A stretch of 42,093 nucleotides of DNA from an uncultured bacterium. Its GTDB lineage: Bacteria > Nitrospirota > Thermodesulfovibrionia > Thermodesulfovibrionales > Thermodesulfovibrionaceae. Under the pieces are notes generated by a model. The model did not search any database and was not told the DNA's origin. It saw only the letters and a program-made list of their open reading frames with translations. A program made the translations under genes and the position numbers. Below are positions 8,893 through 15,915 of the stretch, in pieces; positions within the stretch are counted from its first letter, which is position 1, and each line of letters starts with the position of its first letter. The stretch spans positions 1 through 42,093 of the forward strand of contig CALLBR010000018.1 of the NCBI GenBank assembly GCA_937998865.1, given 5' to 3'.

Positions 8893-9504
8893 ATGATTAG
8901 TGCTATAGGAATAACAGGAGATTTAATCAGAGATAAGATGAATTTTAACATTCAAAAAGGACAGAAGGCATTTTTTGTTTTTGAAGAAGAAGCACAGGGA
9001 GAGGAATTTTTGGATTTGCTAATAGGGATGAAAAGTCCAAAGAGCGGAGAGCTCTTTTTTATGGGCCAAAATCTTAGACATATAAGGAAAGACAAACTTT
9101 TTGAAATAAGAAAAAAAATTGCCATTGTTTTTAAAACAGGCGGTTTGATAAATAACATAAGAACATTAGAAAATATTCTTCTTCCAGCTCTCTATCATAG
9201 AATTGCAGATAAAGAAAATCTATATAGAGAAGCAATAAAACTCTTAGAAACCTTTGAATTCAAAGGAGACTACATGTGTAAGATAGAGGAACTAACTAAT
9301 TTAGAGAGGAGAATTATAGCTTTAGTGAGAGGTTTACTAATTAAACCAGAGATTATGATTTTAGAATATCCCTTTCAGGGAATTAGTGAAGAGCAAAGGG
9401 AATGGCTTTTGAGTAAGATTGAAAAAATAAGCAAGAATCTAACTCTTATCAGTATTTTAAGCTCCCAGAGGGAATATCATTTTTTTAAAGGCAAGGTGAA
9501 TTGA
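8893..9504 (+). CDS. MlaF-like ABC subunit lacking all nucleotide-binding motifs
   Basis: A 203-residue protein in the mlaF position and with the length profile of an ABC ATPase domain. However, the Walker A region reads FEEEAQGEEF (about 30-39) in place of GxSGxGKST. The Q-loop Gln is Lys (VFKTGG, about 79-84). The signature reads ELTNLERR in place of LSGGQ. Walker B ends ILEYP in place of LDEP (Glu158, Tyr159), and the switch His is gone (ILSSQ). The flanking ABC framework (KSPKSGELFFMGQNL, TLENILLPALYH, RGLLIKPEIMIL) is preserved, as is the reading frame. It probably binds MlaE structurally but cannot hydrolyse ATP in the usual way. It abuts mlaE and is 3 bases from mlaD. Confidence 0.82.
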   Translation: MISAIGITGDLIRDKMNFNIQKGQKAFFVFEEEAQGEEFLDLLIGMKSPKSGELFFMGQNLRHIRKDKLFEIRKKIAIVFKTGGLINNIRTLENILLPALYHRIADKENLYREAIKLLETFEFKGDYMCKIEELTNLERRIIALVRGLLIKPEIMILEYPFQGISEEQREWLLSKIEKISKNLTLISILSSQREYHFFKGKVN

Positions 9505-9507
9505 AAA

Positions 9508-10395
9508 ATGGAAATCAAACAAAAAGATCCACGCTTTATATTTCTTAGAGGAAAAATTGTTATTTTTATTATAGTTGCCTTAGCAGGTGCTTTAGCATTT
9601 CTCTATTTTGCAGGAAAGCAAAGAGGTTTATTTACAAAAACAGAGAATTTTTATTGTGTTGTTTCTAAGGCTACGGGAGTTTATACAGGTATGTCCATTA
9701 GATTATCAGGCTTTAAAATAGGAAGAGTCCAGAATATGGAACTAATGGATAATGGGTTTGTAAGAATAACTCTTTCTGTTGAGGATAAACACACTAAATG
9801 GTTTAGAGAAGGAACAGTGGCAATTCTTACTAAGGAGGGATTCATAGGTGAATCCTACATCGAAATCTTACCAGGACAAGGTGCCCTCATAAAACCTAAT
9901 CAAACAATTAAATTTTTTAGGCAATCAGGCATTGAAGAGATTGCTGCAGAGCTTAAAGGTGAAATATCTGAGATTTTGAAAGGAATAAAAGAGACTATAA
10001 ACTATGTTAATGAGCCTCAAGGTGACATCAAGAAAAGCATTCATAATATAGAGAAAATATCCAGAAATTTAATAGAAACAACCAATAAACTTAATCTCTT
10101 ACTTGAGGATATGAAGGATAAAACTCCTTCTATCCTTGCTAAATCAGAAAATACAATTGAAGAACTCACGGAACTTATTAAATCCCTTCAAAATGTTGCC
10201 AAGCAGTTAAATGCATTAACCACAAATTTCAATGAGATAACAAAGAAGGATTTAACTTTAATAATTGAGCAAACAAAAAGAAGCATGGAAGATTTGGATG
10301 AAATCCTAAAGAGCATAAAGGGACTTTGGCCCATAAGAGAGGGGATCAAAAAGCATGAGATAAAACCTTTGGAGGCAGATAGTTATGAGAAATAG
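9508..10395 (+). CDS. mlaD: MlaD-type MCE-domain protein
   Basis: Membrane-anchored periplasmic lipid-binding subunit of 295 residues. A single N-terminal helix (about 16-34, IVIFIIVALAGALAFLYF) is followed by one MCE domain at about 45-125, with SGFKIGRVQNMEL and TKEGFIGESYIEILPG as landmarks. A long helical, coiled-coil tail follows, with many Ile, Leu, Lys and Glu heptads. MCE proteins form hexameric rings with a hydrophobic pore, and long tails can extend the channel across the periplasm. It is in one operon with mlaE and the mlaF-like gene, and the next gene overlaps it by 11 bases. Confidence 0.9.
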   Translation: MEIKQKDPRFIFLRGKIVIFIIVALAGALAFLYFAGKQRGLFTKTENFYCVVSKATGVYTGMSIRLSGFKIGRVQNMELMDNGFVRITLSVEDKHTKWFREGTVAILTKEGFIGESYIEILPGQGALIKPNQTIKFFRQSGIEEIAAELKGEISEILKGIKETINYVNEPQGDIKKSIHNIEKISRNLIETTNKLNLLLEDMKDKTPSILAKSENTIEELTELIKSLQNVAKQLNALTTNFNEITKKDLTLIIEQTKRSMEDLDEILKSIKGLWPIREGIKKHEIKPLEADSYEK

Positions 10396-11221
10396 AAAAA
10401 AATTGCTTTTTTTATTTCTTTTGTTTTTACTTCTAATCCTTCAAGGATGCTACAGAGCACCAATGGAAGAACCTTATAGAGTAAAGGAAATTGAGAGTTT
10501 AATAAAAAGAGCAAAGGTAGCCTCTGAAAAAGGCAATTTTAAAATGGCACTGAGTCTTTATGAAGAAGCTTTGAAAAAATCTCGCATAATTCAAGATGAT
10601 AATTCTACTGTAGTGATTCTTCTTAGCTTATCAAGGATTTATACTTCCTTAGATAAAATTGATTACGCTAAAAAATTTCTTAGTTCTGCCGAGGAGTTAT
10701 CAAAGAAAACATATCTACCAGAAGGTCTATCTGAAGAAATAATTTTTGAAAAGGCAAGAATAGGATTTTTACTAAATGAAAACTCTGAAGCTTTATTACA
10801 TAAATTGATTTATTCAGAATCTCCATACATGAGAATAAAATCTTTAAATCTTTTAGCACGATTCAAGATGAGAGAAGGGGCTAATGAAGAAGCTGAAGAG
10901 CTTCTTAATAAAGCATTGTCTATGAATAATGAAATTTCAAAAATTGAGCAAGCTAATACTCTTAGGCTTCTTGGAGAACTTAATACGAAAAAGAATAAAA
11001 ATAAAGCATTGATTTATTTATTAAGAGCTTTGTCAATTGATAAAGAGCTTGCCTTGCCAGAAAAAATAGCCTTAGATATGGAGATTCTTGCAAGACTTTA
11101 CAGAGATATGGAGGATAAAGAAAAGGCAAAGGATTATTTTTTAAGAGCTTTTGAAATATGGAAGTGCCTTGAAAGAGAGGAAAATCAGATAAGAATCATG
11201 AGAGAGTTAGAAATTTTATGA
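10385..11221 (+). CDS. TPR-repeat lipoprotein of the MCE operon
   Basis: A 278-residue lipoprotein: a basic N-terminus, a long hydrophobic stretch of Leu and Phe, and the lipobox LQGC with Cys22. The mature part consists of tetratricopeptide-like helical repeats (for example AKVASEKGNFKMALSLYEEA, AEELLNKALSMNNEISK, KAKDYFLRAFEIWKCLE). Its start overlaps mlaD by 11 bases, so it is part of the MCE operon. It may be the outer-membrane or periplasmic partner of the transporter, in the place taken elsewhere by MlaA, MlaC or an ABC-auxiliary lipoprotein. It is not homologous to those by eye, so that role is inference. Confidence 0.75.
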   Translation: MRNRKKLLFLFLLFLLLILQGCYRAPMEEPYRVKEIESLIKRAKVASEKGNFKMALSLYEEALKKSRIIQDDNSTVVILLSLSRIYTSLDKIDYAKKFLSSAEELSKKTYLPEGLSEEIIFEKARIGFLLNENSEALLHKLIYSESPYMRIKSLNLLARFKMREGANEEAEELLNKALSMNNEISKIEQANTLRLLGELNTKKNKNKALIYLLRALSIDKELALPEKIALDMEILARLYRDMEDKEKAKDYFLRAFEIWKCLEREENQIRIMRELEIL

Positions 11222-11245
11222 CTTATATGGCAGTATTAAACATTA

Positions 11246-11264
11246 ATTTAGCGAGAAGCTAAAT
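11246..11264 (+). terminator. hairpin after MCE operon, possible terminator
   Basis: A perfect 7-bp stem ATTTAGC/GCTAAAT encloses the loop GAGAA. It lies 25 bases after the lipoprotein stop and before tldD. The T run that follows is interrupted (AATTTTAATAATTGAATTTTT), so termination would be partial. Confidence 0.4.
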
Positions 11265-11325
11265 AATAGAATTTTAATAATTGAATTTTTATAAGGTTAG
11301 TGGAAGGAAAAAGGAGGAGATGAAG

Positions 11326-12690
11326 ATGGATATTTTTTTAGAAATATTAGGAAAACTTAGGGGAGATTTTGTAGATATTTTTCTTGAAGAACGAATAACG
11401 AATCAGTTTCAAATGGAGGAGAATAAAGTTCAAAAAACTTCAACAGTATTTGAAAAAGGCTTGGGAGTAAGGGTTATTAGAGATGGGAAAATATCTTACG
11501 CTTTTACAAACGATTTTTCAAAAAAGGGAATTGATGAACTTTTGACTTTATTGATGAATAAGAATTCCTCAGGAAAAACTTTTAATATAAAAAAACTTAT
11601 CAAACATCAACATGATAAGAGTTTTTTAATAAAAATTGAGCCTCATGAAGTGCCCTTAAGTAAAAAATTTGAGCTTTTAAGAAAGGCAAATTATGTAGCT
11701 TGGGCAGAGAGTGAAAAAATTAAGCAAGTCAAAACTCTCTACAGTGACTCTATTCAAATAGTTAAAATTGCAAATTCAGAGGGATTTTTTACTGAGGAGC
11801 AGAGAACTTATACTTTATTTTTAATTCAAGTGGTTGCCCATGAAGATGGAGTCATTCAAACTGGTTATGAATCATTGGGAGGCTTAAAGGGATTTGAATT
11901 TTTTCAAGAGAATAACTTAGAGGAAGTGGCTAAAAAAACTGCTCAAAGAGCTTTGATGATGCTCAAAGCAAAAAGAATTAAGGGTGGAAGAATGCCTGTT
12001 ATAATCTCCTCAGAGGCAGGAGGAACTATGATTCACGAGGCAATTGGACATGGTCTGGAGGCAGATCTTGTTTATGAAGGTTTGTCAATTTATAGTAATA
12101 AGTTAGGACAGAAAGTGGCATCCGATCTTATCACTGTAATTGATGACCCAACTCTACCTAATATGCGAGGCTCATATATTTTTGATGACGAAGGAACTCC
12201 ATCTCAGAGAACTGTCTTGGTGGAAAAGGGAGTTTTAGTAAATTATCTTTATGACAAATACAATGCTATGAAAGAAGGTAAAAAATCAACAGGAAATGGA
12301 AGAAGACAGTCCTATGAATATTATCCTATTCCAAGGATGAGCAACACCTTCATTGCTCCCGGAAATCATAAGCCTGAGGAAATCCTTCGTTCTGTTGAAA
12401 AAGGCTTTTTCGTAAAGAAAATGGGAGGAGGTCAAGTAAATACTGTTACAGGAGAATTTGTTTTTGAGGTTCAAGAAGGTTATACCATTGAGAAAGGAAA
12501 CATATCTGACCCTGTCAGAGGAGCACTTCTTATTGGTACTGGCCAGGAAATATTGCAAAACATTGACATGGTAGGGAATGATTTAGGATTTTCCATCGGA
12601 ACCTGTGGTAAGAATTCTCAAGGTGTACCTGTTACTGATGGAATGCCTACTGTTAGAATTCCTGAAATTGTTGTGGGTGGAGAAGCTTAG
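11326..12690 (+). CDS. tldD: TldD-type metalloprotease
   Basis: Zinc metalloprotease of the TldD/PmbA (modulator of DNA gyrase) family, cytoplasmic, usually working as a TldD-TldE heterodimer on unfolded peptides. The signature HEAIGHGLEAD supplies the HExxxH zinc ligands (His237, Glu238, His242) found in the TldD subunit and absent from TldE. The C-terminal region contains the family motifs GRRQSYEY and MGGGQVNTVTGEF. AAGGAGG at 11311-11317 is ideally spaced (8 bases) for the ATG at 11326 and too close for the ATG at 11320, so 11326 is chosen, giving 454 residues. No tldE partner is adjacent in this window. Confidence 0.9.
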   Translation: MDIFLEILGKLRGDFVDIFLEERITNQFQMEENKVQKTSTVFEKGLGVRVIRDGKISYAFTNDFSKKGIDELLTLLMNKNSSGKTFNIKKLIKHQHDKSFLIKIEPHEVPLSKKFELLRKANYVAWAESEKIKQVKTLYSDSIQIVKIANSEGFFTEEQRTYTLFLIQVVAHEDGVIQTGYESLGGLKGFEFFQENNLEEVAKKTAQRALMMLKAKRIKGGRMPVIISSEAGGTMIHEAIGHGLEADLVYEGLSIYSNKLGQKVASDLITVIDDPTLPNMRGSYIFDDEGTPSQRTVLVEKGVLVNYLYDKYNAMKEGKKSTGNGRRQSYEYYPIPRMSNTFIAPGNHKPEEILRSVEKGFFVKKMGGGQVNTVTGEFVFEVQEGYTIEKGNISDPVRGALLIGTGQEILQNIDMVGNDLGFSIGTCGKNSQGVPVTDGMPTVRIPEIVVGGEA

Positions 12691-12714
12691 AGAGTGTTTT
12701 TAATTTTCCTTTAT

Positions 12715-12732
12715 TGTGTCAATTTTGACACA
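12715..12732. promoter_or_regulatory. 18-bp palindrome upstream of lpxC
   Basis: TGTGTCAA and TTGACACA are perfect complements separated by TT. The 2-base centre is too short for an RNA hairpin loop, so a protein-binding operator is likelier than a terminator. It lies 25 bases after tldD and about 75 bases before the lpxC start. The right arm contains TTGACA, a consensus -35, with TATAAA at 12743-12748 rather close behind (12 bases). Confidence 0.5.
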
Positions 12733-12806
12733 GGCTATTTCTTATAAATTCCCAATTCAATTACCTTTTTTAAATGGCATGTTTTTTGATTTCTTCTTTC
12801 GAGTAT

Positions 12807-13697
12807 ATGCCATTTCAAAAAACAATAAAAAGAGAGGTTTCCTTTTCAGGAATAGGAATTCATACAGGTAAAAAGATCCATATTAAGCTTATTCCCGCAG
12901 CAAGAGATACAGGAATAGTTTTTTACAGGAAAGATAGAAGATTATCAATTAAAGCAAAATTTCCCTTTGTCATTGACACTACCTTTGCAACTACTTTGGG
13001 AATTGATGGAGTTAGAGTCAGAACTGTTGAACATCTTCTTGCAACGCTTTATGCTTTTGGTATTACAAACCTTTTAATTGAAATTGATGGTTCAGAAGTG
13101 CCAGTTCTTGATGGTAGCGCATTAGAATATGTTAAACCCATACTTAAAGTGGGTATTTCCAAGCAAAGCAAAATGATACCTATACTCAAAATAACTAAGC
13201 CCCTTATTTATGAAGAATCGCATTCAAGAATAATTGCAAAACCTTACAGAGGATTTAAGATTAGCTATAAGATTTTTTATGAACATCCTCTAATAATGGA
13301 ACAGTCCCTTACTTTGGATATTAATGAGCAAAGTTTTATAAAAGAAATAGCTCCTGCAAGAACCTTTGGTTTCTTAAAGGATATTCAGTATCTCCTCAAA
13401 AATGGTTTAGCAAAGGGAGGTTCTTTAGAGAATGCTGTTGTATTGGATGAAAAAGGTCTTGTGGGTAGTGCCCTTAGATTTAGAGACGAATTTGTTAGGC
13501 ATAAAATTTTAGATGCAATCGGAGACTTATCTCTCATTGGTTATCCCCTTGAGGGACATTTTATTTTTGAGAAAGGAGGCCATACTTCCCATATTAAATT
13601 TCTTAGAGTTATAATGGAGTCTGGTTATTTTGAGTTACAAGAAGAGCCTTATTTTAATTTTCATCTTAATCCTAAGATGTCTCAGATCTTTGGATAA
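12807..13697 (+). CDS. lpxC: UDP-3-O-acyl-N-acetylglucosamine deacetylase
   Basis: Zinc deacetylase that commits UDP-3-acyl-GlcNAc to lipid A synthesis; cytoplasmic. Zinc and catalytic residues align with the E. coli enzyme: TVEHLLA (Glu75, His76), HKILDAIGDL (His232, Asp236) and GGHTSH (His259). The LDGSALEYV motif is also present. A start at 12774 would add 11 residues, but the ATG at 12807 gives MPFQKTIKREVSFSGIGIHTG, which aligns with the family's usual N-terminus, so I chose it (296 residues). No Shine-Dalgarno is visible at either start. Its presence indicates a lipopolysaccharide-bearing outer membrane. Confidence 0.93.
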   Translation: MPFQKTIKREVSFSGIGIHTGKKIHIKLIPAARDTGIVFYRKDRRLSIKAKFPFVIDTTFATTLGIDGVRVRTVEHLLATLYAFGITNLLIEIDGSEVPVLDGSALEYVKPILKVGISKQSKMIPILKITKPLIYEESHSRIIAKPYRGFKISYKIFYEHPLIMEQSLTLDINEQSFIKEIAPARTFGFLKDIQYLLKNGLAKGGSLENAVVLDEKGLVGSALRFRDEFVRHKILDAIGDLSLIGYPLEGHFIFEKGGHTSHIKFLRVIMESGYFELQEEPYFNFHLNPKMSQIFG

Positions 13698-13741
13698 ATT
13701 TTCCTTAAGAAGTAAAAATTCTCTTCCTATCTTCATTATGT

Positions 13742-13753
13742 TACAATTTTAAT
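13742..13753 (+). promoter_or_regulatory. leaderless promoter of the broken small gene
   Basis: TGTTACAAT (TACAAT at 13742-13747) ends 6 bases before the ATG at 13754, the same layout as at 3094, 6567 and 42038. The promoter is intact although the gene is not. Confidence 0.5.
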
Positions 13754-13885
13754 ATGATAGATACTCTTGAAATTTTGTATGAACTTAAAGAATCCTTTGA
13801 ACCTTTCTAGGCGGAGAGATTAGCAAAGGTTATAGGAAAGATTCATAAAGAATTGGCAGATAAAGTTGAAAAATTTCTCTCCTAA
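13754..13885 (+). pseudogene. small coiled-coil (DUF1640-like) protein broken by a nonsense codon
   Basis: An ATG at 13754 opens the frame MIDTLEILYELKESFEPF, which hits TAG at 13808-13810 and then continues in the same frame as AERLAKVIGKIHKELADKVE to a TAA at 13883. The first 14 residues match the gene that begins at 42050 (MLDTLELLYELRET) at 10 positions, the rest being conservative. TAG is one transition from CAG, and Gln before Ala would fit the Gln-Ala pair common in DUF1640-like helical proteins. I therefore read it as a recently inactivated, shortened copy. The family assignment is from memory of the pattern. Confidence 0.6.
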
Positions 13886-13912
13886 AAAGATTTATTTCTG
13901 TGGATAACTTTT

Positions 13913-14335
13913 TTAATCTATATTTTCAATACTAAAAGAATGGATAATCTTTGCAGAACCCTCCAGTGTTGCCTTTACTGAACAATATTTTTCCATTGAT
14001 AATTCTACAGCCCTTTTAACTGCTTCTTCCGAGAGATTTTTCCCTTTTATAACAAATTCAATTTCAATTTCTGTAAATCTTTTTGGATAATTCTCAGACT
14101 GCTTACCTTTAATATTTATTGTTAGTCCCCTTAAATCTTGTTTTTTCTTTTTTAGAATTGAAACAATATCCATTCCACTACATCCACCAAGTCCAACAAG
14201 TAGTAGTTCCATTGGTCTCATTCCAGAGTTAAATCCACCATAATCAGGGCTTGCATCCATTACAATTGTATGACCAGTGCCTGATTGACCTATGAAATGC
14301 ATATCTTCTGCCCATTTTACTTTTGCTGTTATCAT
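13913..14335 (-). CDS. OsmC/Ohr-family protein
   Basis: A 140-residue protein of the OsmC family, cytoplasmic thiol peroxidases that detoxify organic hydroperoxides. Both family cysteines are present: Cys52 in GLGGCSGMD and Cys118 in KYCSVKATL. The N-terminus includes a strand hairpin and the helix start RPMELLL. The subgroup resembles YhfA-like OsmC proteins more than Ohr, and some of these have unknown substrates. The start ATG has CTGGAGG upstream. It is divergent from folK with 47 bases between them. Confidence 0.88.
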   Translation of the reverse strand: MITAKVKWAEDMHFIGQSGTGHTIVMDASPDYGGFNSGMRPMELLLVGLGGCSGMDIVSILKKKKQDLRGLTINIKGKQSENYPKRFTEIEIEFVIKGKNLSEEAVKRAVELSMEKYCSVKATLEGSAKIIHSFSIENID

Positions 14336-14368
14336 AGAAACCTCCAGATATTTTCTTAAATTTTACAT

Positions 14369-14382
14369 TAAAATATAAAATT
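14369..14382 (+). promoter_or_regulatory. near-leaderless promoter of folK
   Basis: TAAAAT at 14369-14374 ends 8 bases before the folK ATG. No Shine-Dalgarno is present. The region is very AT-rich, so the exact -10 could be shifted. Confidence 0.4.
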
Positions 14383-14838
14383 ATGGCTACTGTTTATCTC
14401 CTTCTTGGTTCAAATTTAGGTGATAGAGCTAATAATATAGAAAATGCCTTAGAAGAATTAAATAAAATAGGAATAATAATTTTAAAAAAATCCTCCCTTT
14501 ATGAGACAAAACCATGGGGATACACTGAACAGCCCGATTTTCTAAATTTAGCCATTGAATGTTCTACTAATCTTACGCCCTTTGATTTACTTAGGGAGAT
14601 AAAAAAAATAGAGATAAAATTAGGGAGGGAAAATACTATAAAATACGGTCCGAGAATTATTGATATAGATATCATTCTATACGATAACTTAATTTTAAAA
14701 AGTGATACTCTAACCATACCTCATCCACTCATGCATAAGAGAGAATTTGTTTTAAAGCCATTATGTGAGATTGCTCCCTATCTTATTCATCCTGAATTTA
14801 AAGTATCTTTAAAGGAATTACTTAATCAAATTATTTAA
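14383..14838 (+). CDS. folK: 2-amino-4-hydroxy-6-hydroxymethyldihydropteridine pyrophosphokinase
   Basis: HPPK of the folate pathway: transfers pyrophosphate from ATP to 6-hydroxymethyl-dihydropterin. The 151 residues carry the family motifs LLLGSNLGDR at the start, SSLYETKPWGYTEQPDFLN (pterin-binding loops) and GPRIIDIDIILYD, with the Asp residues that bind magnesium, then TIPHPLMHKREFVLKPL. Length and motif order are typical for a single-domain FolK. Other folate genes are not nearby. The short intergenic region to OsmC provides overlapping divergent promoters. Confidence 0.94.
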   Translation: MATVYLLLGSNLGDRANNIENALEELNKIGIIILKKSSLYETKPWGYTEQPDFLNLAIECSTNLTPFDLLREIKKIEIKLGRENTIKYGPRIIDIDIILYDNLILKSDTLTIPHPLMHKREFVLKPLCEIAPYLIHPEFKVSLKELLNQII

Positions 14839-14932
14839 TGAAACTTTTAAAGCTCCTTTCAATGGTTGCATTGCATATTATCGCTTTATAAGTCTATTTT
14901 AAAATTTAATGGTTTTATTCTTGACTTTTTGG

Positions 14933-14965
14933 TTTTAAAATTGTCAAAATTTTACAATTTTAAAA
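14933..14965. promoter_or_regulatory. 12-bp inverted repeat upstream of ppaC
   Basis: TTTTAAAATTGT (14933-14944) and ACAATTTTAAAA (14954-14965) are perfect 12-base complements around the 9-base spacer CAAAATTTT. TTGACT at 14921-14926 just upstream could be a -35, and TACAAT (14953-14958) overlaps the right arm. The element lies 20 bases before the ppaC start and ahead of its ribosome-binding site (AGGAGG, 14975-14980). It could be an operator over the promoter or a leader hairpin. Confidence 0.55.
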
Positions 14966-14985
14966 AAACTCTTTAGGAGGTTAAA

Positions 14986-15885
14986 ATGAGCGATATTTAT
15001 GTAATCGGTCATAAGGCACCAGACACAGACACAGTTTGTTCTGCAATTGTTTATGCAGGTATTAAGGGTTACAAAGCAGCTACTGCCGGACCTATCAATG
15101 AAGAAACAGAATTTGCACTTAAGCAGTTTGGCGTATCTGCTCCAGAAGTGCTTGAAAATGCAACAGGGAAAACACTTGTTTTGGTTGATCATAATGAAGA
15201 AAAACAGAGAGTTGATGGAGCAGAAAAGATTCTGGCAGTAATTGATCATCATAAGATGAATTTCAATTATCCAGATCCAATTTTTGTTCATATTGAGCCA
15301 GTGGGAAGTACTGCTACAGTTATCGCAAAAATGTTCCCTTCAGAAGTAAAGGCAAATAAAACTTATGCAGGATTGCTTTTATCTGCTATTCTTTCTGATA
15401 CTGTTATATTTAAATCTCCCACAACTACCGAGGAGGATAAAAAGATTGCTCAAGAATTGGCTGCAGTGGCAGGAATTTCTGATATAACAAAATATGGTGT
15501 TGAACTCAAAAAAGCTAAAGCAAGTATAAAAGGAAAACCAATTGCTGATGTTGTTCATGTAGATTTCAAAGACTATGATTTCAAAGGATTAAAAGTAGGA
15601 ATTGGTCAAACTGAAGTGGTTGACATAGAAGAGGTTTATGAGCGAAAGGACGAGTTCGTTAAGTACCTTACAGATTTAAAAGCAAGTAAAGGGTATGATA
15701 TGGTTATTTTTATGGCTACAGATATTGTTAAAGAGGGCACAGAACTTTTCTATGCAGGAGACGCAGCAAAACTAGAAAAAGCCTTTAATGTAAAGATTTC
15801 AGGACCTTCTGTATGGCTTCCAGGAGTACTATCTCGTAAAAAACAAGTTGCACCACCTGTTGAAAAGGTATACTTAGAAGGTTAA
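14986..15885 (+). CDS. ppaC: manganese-dependent (family II) inorganic pyrophosphatase
   Basis: Cytoplasmic DHH-superfamily pyrophosphatase that hydrolyses PPi to phosphate, pulling biosynthetic reactions forward. The 299 residues include the metal-binding motifs HKAPDTD (His9, Asp13, Asp15), LVDHNE (Asp68, His69) and DHHK (Asp87, His88, His89), and the C-terminal DHHA2 domain ends with SRKKQ. No regulatory CBS insert is present. A good AGGAGG precedes the ATG. The GC-rich third-codon choices (for example ggc, gca) and strong RBS suggest high expression. Confidence 0.95.
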   Translation: MSDIYVIGHKAPDTDTVCSAIVYAGIKGYKAATAGPINEETEFALKQFGVSAPEVLENATGKTLVLVDHNEEKQRVDGAEKILAVIDHHKMNFNYPDPIFVHIEPVGSTATVIAKMFPSEVKANKTYAGLLLSAILSDTVIFKSPTTTEEDKKIAQELAAVAGISDITKYGVELKKAKASIKGKPIADVVHVDFKDYDFKGLKVGIGQTEVVDIEEVYERKDEFVKYLTDLKASKGYDMVIFMATDIVKEGTELFYAGDAAKLEKAFNVKISGPSVWLPGVLSRKKQVAPPVEKVYLEG

Positions 15886-15889
15886 AATA

Positions 15890-15915
15890 AAAGAGGGGGT
15901 TTAAACCCCCTCTTT
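15890..15915 (+). terminator. 26-bp perfect palindrome: ppaC terminator abutting moxR start
   Basis: AAAGAGGGGG and CCCCCTCTTT flank TTTAAA, giving a perfect palindrome with a 10-bp stem that contains six G-C pairs. It follows the ppaC stop by 4 bases and looks like a rho-independent terminator. The T run is only TTT because the next three bases are the moxR ATG. It may be a terminator, a control hairpin for moxR, or both. Confidence 0.65.

Noticed and set aside
8893-9504. Frameshifted or truncated mlaF pseudogene
   Set aside because: The frame is intact over 203 codons, and the framework around each lost motif is kept, so simple decay is a poor explanation.
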